A DNA stretch of 64,000 bases from Neoceratodus forsteri (taxonomy: Eukaryota; Chordata; Ceratodontiformes; Ceratodontidae): positions 1,567,194,501 through 1,567,258,500 of the forward strand of contig CM057449.1 in NCBI GenBank assembly GCA_016271365.2. The letters run 5' to 3'. The position numbers and the translations under genes were made by a program. The notes below the pieces were generated by a model. The model was given only the letters and a program-made list of their open reading frames with translations. It was not told the DNA's origin and searched no databases. Below are positions 43,157 to 55,169 of the stretch, piece by piece (within the stretch, counting starts at the first letter, position 1; each line of letters starts with the position of its first letter).

Positions 43157-46100
43157 GTCTGTGGGCTCAAATGGAAAACCCCGCCTAAATTTGAAATTTG
43201 TAGCACCCCCCCCACAGAAAAAGTTTAACACTTTTTTATGAAGGGATAAACCCCCAAGAGTGATTTTAGGGGGATGTAGTATTAAGGAGTGGTAACTTTG
43301 AGAAATATGGATGCTTTTCTAAATCATGTCAAATTGCCTTCACAAATGTCTTGAAAAAGTCAAAATAATGACTCTCCTTTAACATGTGTATAATTTTACA
43401 ATGTTTTCATCCTATATTGATTTAATTATGGCAAATTTACTTTAAATATGTTCTCTGCTTGTTGTTTTGTCTATATGTGTAATTTGTGAACCACTTACAC
43501 TATATAATTGATAAAAAATAGCTTATTTCAACATCATGTTTTACAGCTATAAAACATGGACAGTGGGTGTTTTCTTTCTATAATTTTACAAGATGAATAA
43601 TGTACTACTGAATATATTTCTAATAGTATTTCTATTTTTTTTCAGGTAATAACAACAACTGAGAGGCAACAACATGGCTGAAGACCCTGCTTAGACTTTG
43701 ACCCTTATCATCAAAAAAAAACCTGCCTGACTAGTGACTGGCCCAAGTGTATCATCTGCCAAATAACAACACAGGAACACCTGAGGACTGCAACTCCTGG
43801 AGGACTAAAAATATTTTATAATGCATGCCTTGTTAGAAAAGACCATGTTTTTCAGCAATTGCAGCCATTAGACATTTACACATTATTAGCTTAGACTGCA
43901 GTGCATTATCATGCACAATGGCATCAGTTATACACCAGCAAAACAAACCTGAAGCATTTTGAAGATCCAGGAAGAAGCTTAAGGTCTGGCTGTTCTGCTG
44001 ATACTGGTCAGTGTTCAAGCTCACAGAGTAGGCGATCGACTTGCCAGCCTATTAACTGAAATATGTGTATAATATGCCAGAAGGAGTATCACAAAAAACA
44101 TGAAAATCTACCACAGATTGTAACCTTCAGAGGGCAAGAAAATCTGCTTGATGTGGCTGAAGTCAGAGAAGATGACACAGTCTTAAAGTGAATAGCTGGA
44201 ATGGACTTAATTGCATTTGAAGTAAAGTACCACAAAGACTGCAATAGTACTTTCACCAGCAAAAGAAACATACAGACAACATTTTCACTATCCAGTGACA
44301 GGGAAGATGAGTCTGTGTGTAAAGCATGTTTCAGTGAACTGATTTCTGAAATTGAGAATGACCTTGTTATCAGCAGAAAAGCCTTGTCCATGTCTTACCT
44401 GTAACAGAGATACCAGGATATTCTGAAAGGCAAAGTTCCTAGCAGTGAAAGTTACTGAAGTGAGAAGTTAAAGAAGAAACTAACAAACTCTTTTGGTAAC
44501 CAGATCATTTTTCAAATGCAGCATAACCAAGTAAACCAGAGCTTGTGTATAGCAGTGCTGTGTCTTTGAAAGATGTCATAAACATAGCTTCTCAATTGCA
44601 TTTAAAGCAACAGTATGAAGAGGAAAACCCTCTTCCTACTTCTGAAAATAAAGATAAATATTCAACCGCATCTATGTTGTTTCATGCAGCACAGGTCCTC
44701 TGTAGTGAACTCAAAATGTGTGAGGGACTGGATATCAATCCCATATATAATTCCACTACCAGTTCAGAACAAGCATTAGACATGATTCCTGTCAATGTGT
44801 ATAGGTTCCTGAAATGGGTATTCCAAGGGCATGTTGGTGATGAACCCTATTGAAGATGGCAATCCTTTAGTAATAGCCACTAACAAGACCCTCCATAGAC
44901 AGATATCATCAGTTGGTCAGGACTTCATTCATATAGTATTCAGAGGTGCAAAGTGTACCCTTAAACATATTGGGCTTGCAATGTCCATATGCCACATCAC
45001 AGGCTCTAAACAGGTAGTAACAATGGTGCACAAGCTAGCACACTGTGTCAGTTATGAAGCCCTAGAGAGAACTGATACAGCTACTGCAATGGATCAGTAT
45101 GAAAAAGCTGCCAGGGACAATATCATAATTCCATCAAACATACAGCATGGAGAGTTCATTCAGTTTGCTGCTGACAATAACGATATACAGTAAATGAGGA
45201 AACATTAGATGGAAAACACACAACCCATGCCACAACTATGGTAGTATTCCAGCGTCAGACTCCCACAATTTCGGAAGGCAGCTTTGGCACAGTGGCAGCT
45301 CAGGTGCAAACAAAGAAAACAGCACCATGAACATGATCACTTGAAACTCCTGCAATGTTCCAAGCAATTCTGGAGTTCAATCCTCATAGCAGACACACTA
45401 CACCAAATCTTGTGGGAAAAGTAACTGGTATACTGATGCTGAGGCTTGTCAACAAGCTGCCAATCTTGTTCTGCAATGACTAATTCTAAGATGCTGCCCA
45501 ACCAATCTATCGAGGTTGAGTTTGAAAAGGTGAATGCTCAGCAAGTACCAGGATGAACAGCTTCCAATGTAATTATTTAATCTACCATACCAACAGTAAC
45601 ATCTATTGGGTACTGTCCAATGCTGCCAGTAATCACGTACTGAATGGAGTACAGTTTTTGCTGTAACGAAGAACATCTACAAGATGTCTAGGACACTTGA
45701 CCAAGATTACAGTGTCTTGACATTTGATGAGGCTATATATTGTAAGGCTAAAGAGATTCAGTGGAGGTGCCCAGAGAAATTTCAGGAAACAGTCTTGAGA
45801 ATGGGTATTTTCCCCATTGCATAGACATTTGTGGCTGTAATTGGAATGAAGTATGAAGAGAATGGGCTGGAAGACATTCTCATAGAATCACAGGTGTATC
45901 ATAGAAACACTCAAGCAATCTACTTAAAGGCAAATCATACAACCCTGGAGTGAGGGCCCACAAGCTTGTAATGGAGGCTCTGTCCAGACTGAGGTGGCAG
46001 GCATTTTGAAACTGAGTACAAAACAATGAGATTGACTGTGATGTAGACCTCATCAACACCAAGCTCCAGGAATGCCAAAATGTGCTATCAAACAGTGATG

Positions 46101-49100
46101 CAAGAAGCCTAACAGCAACACTTCCCAGCTTGGTGATGCTCTCAAGAATGTACAGGATGCATTGCACAGATTCCACAATTTTGGAAAAGCAACTTCCCAA
46201 AAATTTGCATTCTGGGATGATTACATCAAAATGGTTAACATCCTAATGCAGTTTATTATCACAGAATGTGAAAGCAGCAACTGGAACCTGCATCTTGCGG
46301 TGGTTGTAGAGATGCTACAATTATTGTTTGCCTTTGACCACATCAACTGTTCCTGCTGGGTATCTGTGTACATCAGTGACATGAAGCTTCTGCCAGATTG
46401 TGCCACCGAAGTTCATGGGCAGTTTGTGCAAGGAAATCATGCTGTAGCTTGGTCTATAAATAAATTCAGCAAAGTCTGGACAGACATGACACTTGAACAA
46501 ACAATAAATTGTGATAGTAAAATAAAAGGGGGTATGGTGGGTTTCACTTTGAAATGGAAGCCTTGGTTAGATGGTTCATCACTGCTCATGAGCGCTCAGC
46601 TATCACAGCTTCCATGAAGGTAATGTGTGATATTGTAGAGTCAGATGTTTCACAAGGACAATACAAGGAGGCTGCACCACATCGCATGCAACGAGATGAA
46701 GGAGATGTAAATAAGATTGTTAACACAATCTCCAGCTCCATGACAAACCCATTTGATTTGAATGCTGACTTGATAGCACTCACCAACATTTCAGCTGGCG
46801 TTGTTGCACCTGCAGAGGTTGCCACTAAGCTTTTTACTGTGAATGATACAGGAATCAAAGCAATGAAACAGTTTGTGGAAGACAAACTAAATTCAGATAC
46901 CGCTGGATTCTTTGAACCACTGTACAAGCTCAACATCAAGTCATTTGCATCTCTAAGCAAGAAGATCAAATCAAAAGTTAGTAGTGGTAAGACAATGACT
47001 ATCAATGCAGACAGGGAGTTGTTTAGCCATCTTGTAGTAGCTGCACAAACAAGAGAGATTGAGTTGAAGGAAGTGTTCACACATGAGCTTTCCACAGTTC
47101 CATATGCTATAGCACACTCTGATGGTACCCTGAACAAAACTGCAAAAAGTAAGCTATTGCCTGAATTAGAAAAAGAAGCAGACTCAATACATCAACTGCC
47201 AGCATCCAACATGCCCACAGCTTGGATAGTGGATGGCATGGCTGTTATACAAATGGTTGAGCAAGGAGGTGCAACTAACTTTGGAAAACTTGCTGAATTG
47301 GTCTTCAGAATGGTACACCAGCCGTTACAGAGTTATGAGAGCTGCAAAAGAGTAGCTATCATCTTTGATCGATATGATGTCAAAGATTCAATTAAAGCTT
47401 TTGAGTGTGCACTAAGTCAATCCTCATAAAGCAATGAAGTCAAAATCCATGGTCCCAAGACACCCATCCCAACACAGTGGAGTAAGTACACTAGAAATCC
47501 CAAAAGTAAAGAACATCTGGTAAAATTCCTATCAGAATCATGGTGTGATATGGCAGAAACTTTACTTGGCCCAGATCAGAAAATGGTTATTGCAGGTGGA
47601 TTCAAGGATGTCCTCATTGCTTGCATGATCACTTCAGATGGAGTTGTAGACCAAGAAGATCTATTCTCATTGAGTGAAGAAGTAGATACTCAGCTTTTAC
47701 TTCATATTGCACATGCTTCACAAGAATAATCTAGTGTAGTGGTGTGGTCTCCAGATACTGACATTGCAGTTCTTTGTGTACATTCCATTCACGAGTTGGA
47801 AGCAACTCAGGAGCTTTGGTTTTGTACTGATGCGAAGGATAAAGTCAGGTTTATACCAACCCACACCACAGCAGCTGAACTTGGCCAGTAACTATGTAGA
47901 ATATTGCCAGCAGTACACACACTGACTTGGCATGATTCAACCGGCAGTCTTGCAAAGGATGGCAAACTAAAGCCATGAAAGCTTGTCAGGAAGAATCCAC
48001 ACACATTTAGAAACATTACCAAGTTTGGTACTACGGTGGATATACCTCCTGCTTAGTTAAAATCAGTAGAACTTCTTATAATCCTTCTCTATGATCCAAT
48101 TGCTAACTCAGCAGATGCACCGTAAATGGTGCGTGACATAAACTTTTCTGTCACAAACAGGTCCGGAACGGAGCCCTGCCCCCAACATTTGATAGTCTAA
48201 TGCAAGGTACCAAGCACACAAATTACCAGACCCTTATCTGGAATCATTCCCTTGAGGCTCAGCCTGACATCCCATTCCCAATTGGAAATGGTTGGCATTA
48301 TGACAAGGATGGACACAGTTCTCCAACACTAATGATACAGACACCTACCCCTGAGCACTCCTGGAACTCATTACATGTAGGAGTAAAAAAGTCAAATGTG
48401 AGTGCAACCGCAGTTGTTCCAGGCAGAGCATGGCACAAACACAGGCTTGCTTGTGTACTGGTGGTGAGGACTGCTATAATCCTCATAAAATTGCCAGTGT
48501 GGATCCAGATGAGTCTGATACTACAGATGATTTAGACTTAGACATGTAACTTATGACAAATATATTGAAAAAGGCTAGACACACATATATACTGTCATAG
48601 TGCCCATCACTGAGAGGGAATCCATTGGATATTAATGTTTTGCTAACACCATGGTGTGCAATAGTATACCTAGATTCTATTATGATGAATACGGTGTTTA
48701 AAATTTTGTGGCAATGAATAATCTGTGCATTTATCAATACAAAATACAAGGCCAACATTCTTTAAGTAATGAGCCTTGTTAATAACCTGTGTCAAAGAAA
48801 CTTTTTGTATGACAAAAATGTGTTTTGGACTTTTAAATAAATTGTTTAAATCACATTTTATTGGTCATTTTTACTTTCAAACTTGTCTTGACAACTTTAG
48901 CACATTTTTGTGGCCTTCTCATTTGCTCATAATGTTGTTTTGACATGAGTACAAAACTCTTGCATTGGCATACCTTGCTACCACTTTACAAGACAACATC
49001 CAGCCTCGACAAGTACCTAAGGGTACTTCTATCGAAATAACATAGTAGTTGCTTTCCGTATGGGGGGGTGCTACGTCACCAAAACTTTCAGGCCTGAGCC

Positions 49101-49107
49101 CCCAGAC
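43157..49107 (+). mobile_element. 5.95-kb DNA transposon with TIRs, family uncertain
   Basis: Termini: GTCTGTGGGCTCA (43157-43169) is inverted at 49095-49107 as TGAGCCCCCAGAC (12 of 13 match). Further in, GTAGCACCCCCCC (43200-43212) is inverted at 49062-49074 (13 of 13). Spacing between the two blocks is 30 and 20 bp, so the arms are ~46-58 bp with a gap. TA flanks both ends (TAATA and TATAG), so a TA target duplication is possible but too short to be proof. Inside is one large plus-strand gene (43674-48549) followed by AATAAA at 48836. All this argues for a DNA transposon rather than a retrocopy. Academ-like elements, which also carry an XPG-type nuclease, are one hypothesis. Confidence 0.7.
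43674..48549 (+). pseudogene. Large TE protein: CxxC modules, PIN/XPG-like nuclease, CXC domain
   Basis: Decayed plus-strand gene in several frames, in order: (1) WPKCIICQITT with HYH...YTSKTN (43742-43950) and again MCIICQKEYHKKH with VKYHKDCNSTFTSK (44068-44265), two similar CxxC...H...C modules; (2) AMSICHITGSKQVVTMVHKL, AADNNDI (44900-45190); (3) FWDDYIKMVNILMQF, FAFDHINCSCWVSVYISDM, LEQTINCDSKIKGG (46216-46540); (4) the longest open part, 46554-47429 (291 codons), with WIVDGMAVIQM and VAIIFDRYDVKD; (5) EEVDTQLLLHIA (about 47680) and WSPDTDIAVL (about 47750), where acidic residues are spaced as in PIN/FEN/XPG nucleases; (6) CECNRSC...CLCTGGEDC (48397-48474), a tesmin/TSO1-like CXC cluster; stop at 48549. 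Multi-copy relatives exist in fish and cnidarians as I recall. Transposase identity is inference. Confidence 0.65.
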
Positions 49108-49381
49108 TATAGTAGAGACTGGACAGGCTGAGTATGGTATTCAAACTCAACTCCTTTACACAGTGCAAATTGGACCGCCAAACATTATGAACTTAAACTG
49201 CAAGACAAATGGTAAAAGTCCTTCTCTCAAAATCAGAAGCTTATTACTGCTCATGATGGACAGTGGACAATATGCCAATAATTATTGTTATCATCTTCTG
49301 GCCTTGTTAATTTCTCTTGCAATAAATTTGAGAACATACTCAGGTTATCAAATCCATTACATTTGTATACTCTGTATTATG
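49108..49381. other. Flank between transposon and solo LTR
   Basis: No gene or repeat recognised. The last four bases, TATG (49378-49381), are the left target duplication of the solo LTR. Confidence 0.4.
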
Positions 49382-50463
49382 TGTAACCCCCTGTCAGGTT
49401 TATATTCCTTTAAGATGGCTAGGACATTTATTTTATGACATCCTCTATGCCTTGGAGGACTGAGTCAGCTGATCTTACTGGTGCTCCAGGTCTGGGAGGA
49501 GCCAGCCCTGGGTTATAAGAGAGAGAAGGTTTCCACAAGAGCTGCCTGGGGACCATCCAGGAGTTTTTCCACCATGGGAACACAGGACTAGAAAAACACC
49601 TAGCTTGTGGCAGCAGCCGTGGACTAAGGGACCTCCCAGTGGGGAGGGAGCCCCTTACACAGAAGGGGACAATGCACTAGCAAGATGGAGTGGAGGTTGC
49701 CTTGGGAGCCAGTTCAGGGTAAAGCTGCCAACAGAGAATATGGAGGCAGGGGCATTCATCTGTATCTTGTCTGTGACCAGTTGGGACATTGGCTGGATGC
49801 CGCACTCTAGTCGAGGGGGTGGGGCCACCAGAGTTTGTGGTCGAGGCTGCCAGGCACAGACTCTGAGTATGTACTTTGGGGGGGGGCTGTTAAAATGCAC
49901 TGATTAAACTCCAGTGGAAGTCTAATAGGAAAATACCCAGTGTAAATGGGTGTCAGGACAAAGTTGAGCAGGGAAGCCAGTGGAAGTCCAGTAGGAAAGG
50001 ACTCAGTTTAAAAGTGCTTCAGCGCGAAGCCGAACAAGGAATCAAGTGAAAGTTTAGCGGGGAGAGAACCCATTGTGAAAGTGCTTCATCTTGAAGCTGA
50101 ATAGGGAGCTAAGGAGACCCCACAGGGATACAGAAGTAGGGATTAACCATGCAGTGGCCCAAATCATGAACTGTGCCAGCTGGTATTAGCCTCCTAGGAA
50201 TGTCAGAGCTCATAAAATAAAGAATCTTGTGTTTGAAGTTCTTCCTTGTTTGGATATCATGTCTGTTATATCTCCAAGTACTTAACCAGTCTGATCCCAC
50301 AGCCTTGCCAGCTCTGCATGTGCCAGCGGATGCCCCAAGGTAAGCCGCAGCTTGGGAGGTCAGGTATGTTCTGGACTTGCTATTCTTGCTGTATGTCAAG
50401 ATACCTCCCTGGCAAGCATAACACATGTGATGCCCCTAGACATACTGGAAGGGGGCTCTTACA
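49382..50463 (+). mobile_element. Solo LTR, 1082 bp, with TATG target duplication
   Basis: Starts TGTAACCCCC and ends CTTACA, so the ends are short inverted repeats TGTAA...TTACA. TATG flanks both sides (49378-49381 and 50464-50467), a 4-bp target duplication typical of LTR-retrotransposon or retroviral integrase. A TATA box (GGTTATAAGAGAG, 49511-49523) lies upstream of AATAAA (50216-50221). No coding internal region or second LTR is present, so the element was lost by LTR-LTR recombination. The family (Gypsy or ERV) cannot be told from an LTR alone. Confidence 0.8.
49911..50108 (+). repeat. Three 66-bp tandem repeats within the LTR
   Basis: Units at 49911-49976, 49977-50042 and 50043-50108, each exactly 66 bp, beginning CCAGTGGAAGTC, CCAGTGGAAGTC and CAAGTGAAAGTT, and sharing AAGTGCTTC and GAAGC...GAA. 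They lie between the TATA box and the polyadenylation signal, i.e. in the presumed transcribed part. Divergence increases toward the third unit. Confidence 0.8.
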
Positions 50464-50615
50464 TATGTATATGACAAGTTACAGTTGAATAAAGCTAATT
50501 TTAAAAAACAAATCATGGTAGCGACTCCAGCTAAGATGGAAAAAGGTGCTGGAGGCACATTCTCAGTGACTATTGATACTGGATAGAACTCGTAAAATCT
50601 ACGGTATGGCCAGTA
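50464..50615. other. Short unassigned segment
   Basis: Begins with the right TATG duplication. Contains GAATAAAGCTAATTTTAAAAAAC. Nothing else recognised. Confidence 0.35.
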
Positions 50616-50617
50616 CT

Positions 50618-51270
50618 CTTAGAAACATAGAAAAAAAGATGGCAGATGGAGATCAAGGATCCATCTAGTCTGCTCATGTGTTTCTTGGACCTTCTCAGAT
50701 CCCAGGACCTAACCCCCTTCTGCTTAATGCCTCCTACTGCTCCTGTTGCATTTGATCACATTTTAGCCTTGTCCCACCCCAGCTTAAATGTTGTCACAGA
50801 GTTTGCTTCCACTACCTCAGCTGACAGTTTATTCCATGGCTCTATGACTCTTTCTGTAGAATAGTGTTTCCTAAGCTCCTTCTTGAAGCTCTCCCCCTCC
50901 AAGTTCCACTTGTGCCCTCTAGTGTTAGAGTCAGAGACTCTGTTGAACAGGTCCAAAGATGGCACCTTATTTATTCCTCTCAGGAACTTGTATGTTTCAA
51001 TCATATCTCCCCTCTCCCCCCTTTCTTCCAGTGAGAACATATTTAATGTTCCAGACACTCCTTGTACGAGTTCCCTTGAAGGCCCTGGATCATTTAATCA
51101 CTCTTCTCTGAACAGCCTCAAACCTGTTTATATCCTTTTTCAGATGTGGACTCCAAAACTGGACACACTAGTCCAGATGGGGCCTTACCAGGGACCTGTA
51201 GAGTGGCAGTATTACCTCCTTCCTCCTGCTGTTGAATCCCCTCCCTATGCACCCCAGCATTTTATCTAGG
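50618..51270 (-). mobile_element. CR1 3' fragment C
   Basis: 3' terminus AGAAACATAGAAAAAAAG at 50620. The minus frame 50756-51058 encodes the C-terminus: MFSLEERGERGDMIETYKFL, RGINKVPSLDLFNRVSD, EPWNKLSAEVVEANS. Upstream, 51100-51260 reads the LEAVQ and QYWSPHL-type region in other frames. 5'-truncated near 51270. Confidence 0.8.
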
Positions 51271-51419
51271 CCCTCAAGCTTTACTTCTAGGCCGCATTAC
51301 TCTTGTATTGTTTCAGTATGGTTCTTGTCATTCTAACATCTGATAATAAACAATAGTTCCTATGTCGTAAGTGATCTATTTTCATAGTATAATACAGGAC
51401 AGGACTTGTTGGGAAATCT

Positions 51420-51840
51420 AGGGTGCTAACAACCATACAGAATGTAACAAACCCAGTCCCTTTCAATATTAGTAGTATTTTAGTTAATATTTTTTTTTAC
51501 AAGGGTGCTAGCATGTGGTCAAGCAGTAATACTGTATTAGAATTCAACACTCCTCTGCAAGTCGCTGCTGCCTCCAAAAGGTCAACAAACCATCTAAAAT
51601 ATACTTTCTGTTTGTTTTTCCCTGAATTTGAATAGGGGTCTTTGATTTCCAGATTTCAGACTGAGTGTGAGCAATCTTTGCTAACAACATCAAGGTATCT
51701 CTCAATGAGCCAATCCCGCTCTATTTTAAATTTCATACTGCTATAGTAGGCAACAGTAAGGCTGCTTTTTCTGTTTCTAATGCCAAAAAAACTAGCTAAG
51801 CTAAATTTGATGTTAACTTTATACAGCTCAGCTCATGATG
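51420..51840 (-). pseudogene. Possible LINE ORF2 C-terminal scrap
   Basis: Minus-strand reading NRKSSLTVAYYSSMKFKIER, DWLIERYLDVVSKDCSHS, then NSGKNKQKVYFRWFVDLLEA resembles the region after the Cys/His domain of L1/Tx1-type ORF2 proteins. No conserved catalytic motif is visible, so the call is tentative. Confidence 0.35.
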
Positions 51841-52030
51841 TGTCACTATTTGCCAATTAAGAATCATGTTAAATGGCAAGGTCCCCCCTCCCCAATTAAA
51901 ATAAAAATCTAGGGTATTGCCACAAAAAAATGTAGGCCCTCAGCTTTACCCTTTTAGCATTTCTGTACAGATTTAGTAAGTCTTGCATCAGATACTAAAA
52001 ATCATTCATGTACAGTGGTAATTATACAGA
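51841..52030. other. Short A/T-rich segment
   Basis: A/T-rich, with no frame or repeat recognised. It separates the LINE scrap from the CR1 copy D terminus. Confidence 0.3.
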
Positions 52031-52031
52031 A

Positions 52032-54590
52032 GTTACACAGAAACGTGGAATTTGATGGCAGATAAGGACCGCTCGGCCCACTTAGTCTACCCATTTTCCC
52101 TACCTCCTGTAATACTGCAGACCCTACTTGATCTCTGACTTTTACCCTTCCTTTCCTACCTGCTAAGGTTCTCTTGTGCCAATCCCATGCATTCTTGAAT
52201 TCCATCACAGTTTTTGCCACTACGACCACCATCTCTGGGAGGCTTTCCATACATCCACCACCGTTTCTGTGAAAAATGATTTTCTCATGTTTCCCCTGAG
52301 TCTGCTCCCCTTCCAGGTTCATAGCATGACCCCTTGCTACCCTCTTGTACCTTATTTCTGCCTGTGATGCTTTTGAAAGTCTCAATCATATCCCTCCTCT
52401 CCCTCCTTTCCTCCAGGGTGTACATATTAATGTCCTTTAGTCTCTTCTCTTAGGGTTTCTTGTGCAGAACCTGCACCATTTTGGTTGCCGTCTTCGGGAC
52501 AACCTCTGCTCTGTCTATGTCCTTCTGGAGATGCGGTCTCCAGAACTGGACACAGTACTCTAGATGAGATCTCACCAATGATTTGTACAGCGGTAACACC
52601 AACTTCTACTTTCTGCTGGTGATACCCCTCCCTGTGCACCCTAGTATCCCACTGGTTCACCTCACTGCCATGTCATAGTTTGGCCACCTTTAGGTCATCA
52701 GACATTATTAGCACCAGGTGTCCTTCCTGTTTGGTGGTCGCCAGTACCAGTCCCCCATCTTGTACTACACCCCTGGGTTTCTGTGCCCCAAGTGCATGAT
52801 TTTGCACTTCTTTGCATTGAAATTTAGTTTCCATGTTGTTGACCACTTCTCAAGCTTTCTTAGATCCCTCTTCATTTTTCCATCCCCCCCCTCCCGGAGT
52901 GACTACCCTGTTGCAGATCTTTGTTTTATCTACAAAAAGGCACACCTTCCATTCTAACCCCTCTGTAATGTCACTAATAAAGACATTAAGGAGGATTGGT
53001 CCCAGTACTGATCCTTGCAACACCCTGCTGGCCCCATTCCCTTCATCAGAATGAACTCTGTTTACCACCACCCTCTGTCACCTATCCCCCAACCAATTTC
53101 TTACCCAGCTTACCACTTTAGGACCCACTCCAAGGCTTATGGTTTACAAGTCTCCTGTGTGGAACAGTGTCAATGGCCTTACTGAAATCTAGGAAGGCCA
53201 TGTCCTCTGCTCCATCCTGATCTAACTCCCTGGTCACCCAGTCAAAGAAATCTATCAAATTTGTTTGACATGACCTCCCCCCAATGAATCCATGTTGCCT
53301 CAGATCCTGTAAGCTGCTTGATTCTAGATATTCTATAGTCCTTTCCTTCAGTAGGGATTCCATTAACTTCCTCACCACTGAAGTCAAGCTGACTGGCCAG
53401 TAGTTGCCAGTTTCCTCCCTGCTACCACGTTTGTGAAATGGGACTACATCTGCCCTCCTCCAGTCCTCTAGAACCACTCCTGTCTCCAGTGACTCATTGA
53501 ACAGCACTGTCAGTGGTACAGCCAGCACCTCTCTAAGCTCCTTCAGTATCCTTGGATTTACCCCATCTGGCCCCATTGCCTTGTCCACTTTCAGATTTAT
53601 GAGCTCCTTCATGACTCTCTCCTCTGTAAATGGACCAGTGTCCACCTCCCTTCCTTCGATGCTCCTATCACTTAACTGTGGTCCCCCACCATCCCTTCCT
53701 TTGTGAATATTGAACAAAAACATTTGTTCAGGACATCTGCTTTTTCCTGGTCTCCATCCACACACATGCCCCATTCCCTCCTCAGCCTTACAATCCCTCC
53801 CCTGGTCTTTCTCTTTTCACTTACATACCAGAAAAATGTCTTGTCCCCTTTCTTCACAGCCTGGGCTGTTTTCTCCTCTGTTTGCGACTTTGTGCTCCTT
53901 TCTGCTTTCTCTGCCTCCCTCTGTTTCTCTTGATTCACTTCCCTATCCTCCTCCCTCTGTGTCTCCTTATACTTCCTGAATGCTAATGTTTTACCCTAAC
54001 CTGCTCAGCCACTTCTTTTGAGAAACACAGTGGTCTCTTTTTCCTCTTGCTTTGCTAACTTGCCTAATGCAGAAGTGTGTTGCCTTTACTATGGCCCCTT
54101 TTAGTTTTGCCCACTGTCCCTTTACTACACCCAAGTCCTCACCCCCTTGGCCAGGGCATCCCTGAGGCATTCCCCCATCTTTGTAAAGTCAGCCCTCCTT
54201 AAGGCCAGGACCCTTGCCCTTTGTGTTATTTAACTCTGCCATAGTATTTATATTGAACCACACTGTACGGTGATCACTGGTCCCCAGGTGGTCACCCGCT
54301 GTGAAATCTGCAACACTGTTCCCGTTCGTTGGTGAACACAAGGTCCAATATTGCTCCCTCATGAGTGGACTCTCTTACTAGAAGCCTGAGGAACACCCCC
54401 TGCAGGGAGTCTAGGATGTCCCTACTCCTAGCTGAAGCTGCAGCTGGGATGTTCCAGTCTACATCTGGCAGACTGAAGTCCCCAACTAAAAACAGCCCCC
54501 CTTTAGTCACCATCTTTTGGATGGCTTCCACCAGAACTGTGTCCATCTCCTCTCCTTGTGCTGGAGGTCTGTAGATCATGCCATTTGATC
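52032..54590 (-). mobile_element. CR1 copy D, 5'-truncated in the endonuclease
   Basis: 3' end near 52037 (ACAGAAACGTGGAATTTGATG). On the minus strand: endonuclease end MIYRPPAQGEEMD, GGLFLVGDFSLPDVDW (54292-54579); linker 53672-53938; reverse transcriptase 53118-53774 (KVDKAMGPDGVNPRILKELR, WRRADVVPFHKRGSREETGN, SVVRKLMESLLKERTIEYL, MAFLDFSKAIDTVPHRRL) and 52850-53071 (VLQGSVLGPILLNVFISDI, CLFVDKTKICN, where Asp-Lys replaces Asp-Asp). The C-terminal region lies in 52002-52660 with frameshifts. The RT catalytic site is mutated, so the copy is dead. Similar to copies A and B. Confidence 0.88.
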
Positions 54591-55165
54591 AGTACTGTGG
54601 TACACTGCTCAATGTTTGCACAGGCAAACCATGGTGCAGTAGGTACAGCGTTAGCACTTGAATAACATGTATTTGAATGTGCAAACAGTGCAGCTGGCCT
54701 GCACAGACACTGTGGTATATCGCAATACCATTCATCTTCTGTATACCTACCACCATACTGTACTGTTCATGTTCTACTTGTAGACAACAATACATAAGAT
54801 ATCACACATTTATATGAAAGAACATTTCATCTAACTTGACTCTTTTCCTCTTTTAGATATCACTTATATGGCCGAGCTTGTTCTAACTTGGCTATATTTG
54901 CACAATTGTAAATGTTTTTGATCAAATAGTTTCTGATCAAAACCTTACCATAGCTATTTGTAAGTTAATTCATCAATCAATTTGTAGTTAATACTTTACC
55001 ATATCTATTGGTATTTCAGTGCCATTTATTGTGTGTACAGTGTTTTGGGTGACTTGCTCAGAAGAGAGCTATATACTCTACACAGACGTGCCTATCTCAA
55101 ACATTTTTAGTAAGTTTTAATGTTGGGGTGAGAAGAAACTGAAAATAATATAGGAAGGACAGGAA
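54591..55165. other. Unassigned segment
   Basis: No gene or repeat recognised. It begins where CR1 copy D is truncated. Confidence 0.35.
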
Positions 55166-55169
55166 TTTG

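Noticed and set aside
43640..43674. Splice acceptor TTTTTTTTCAG before the transposon gene as proof of a host gene
   Set aside because: A pyrimidine run plus CAG is common by chance, no upstream exon was found, and the inverted termini better explain the unit.
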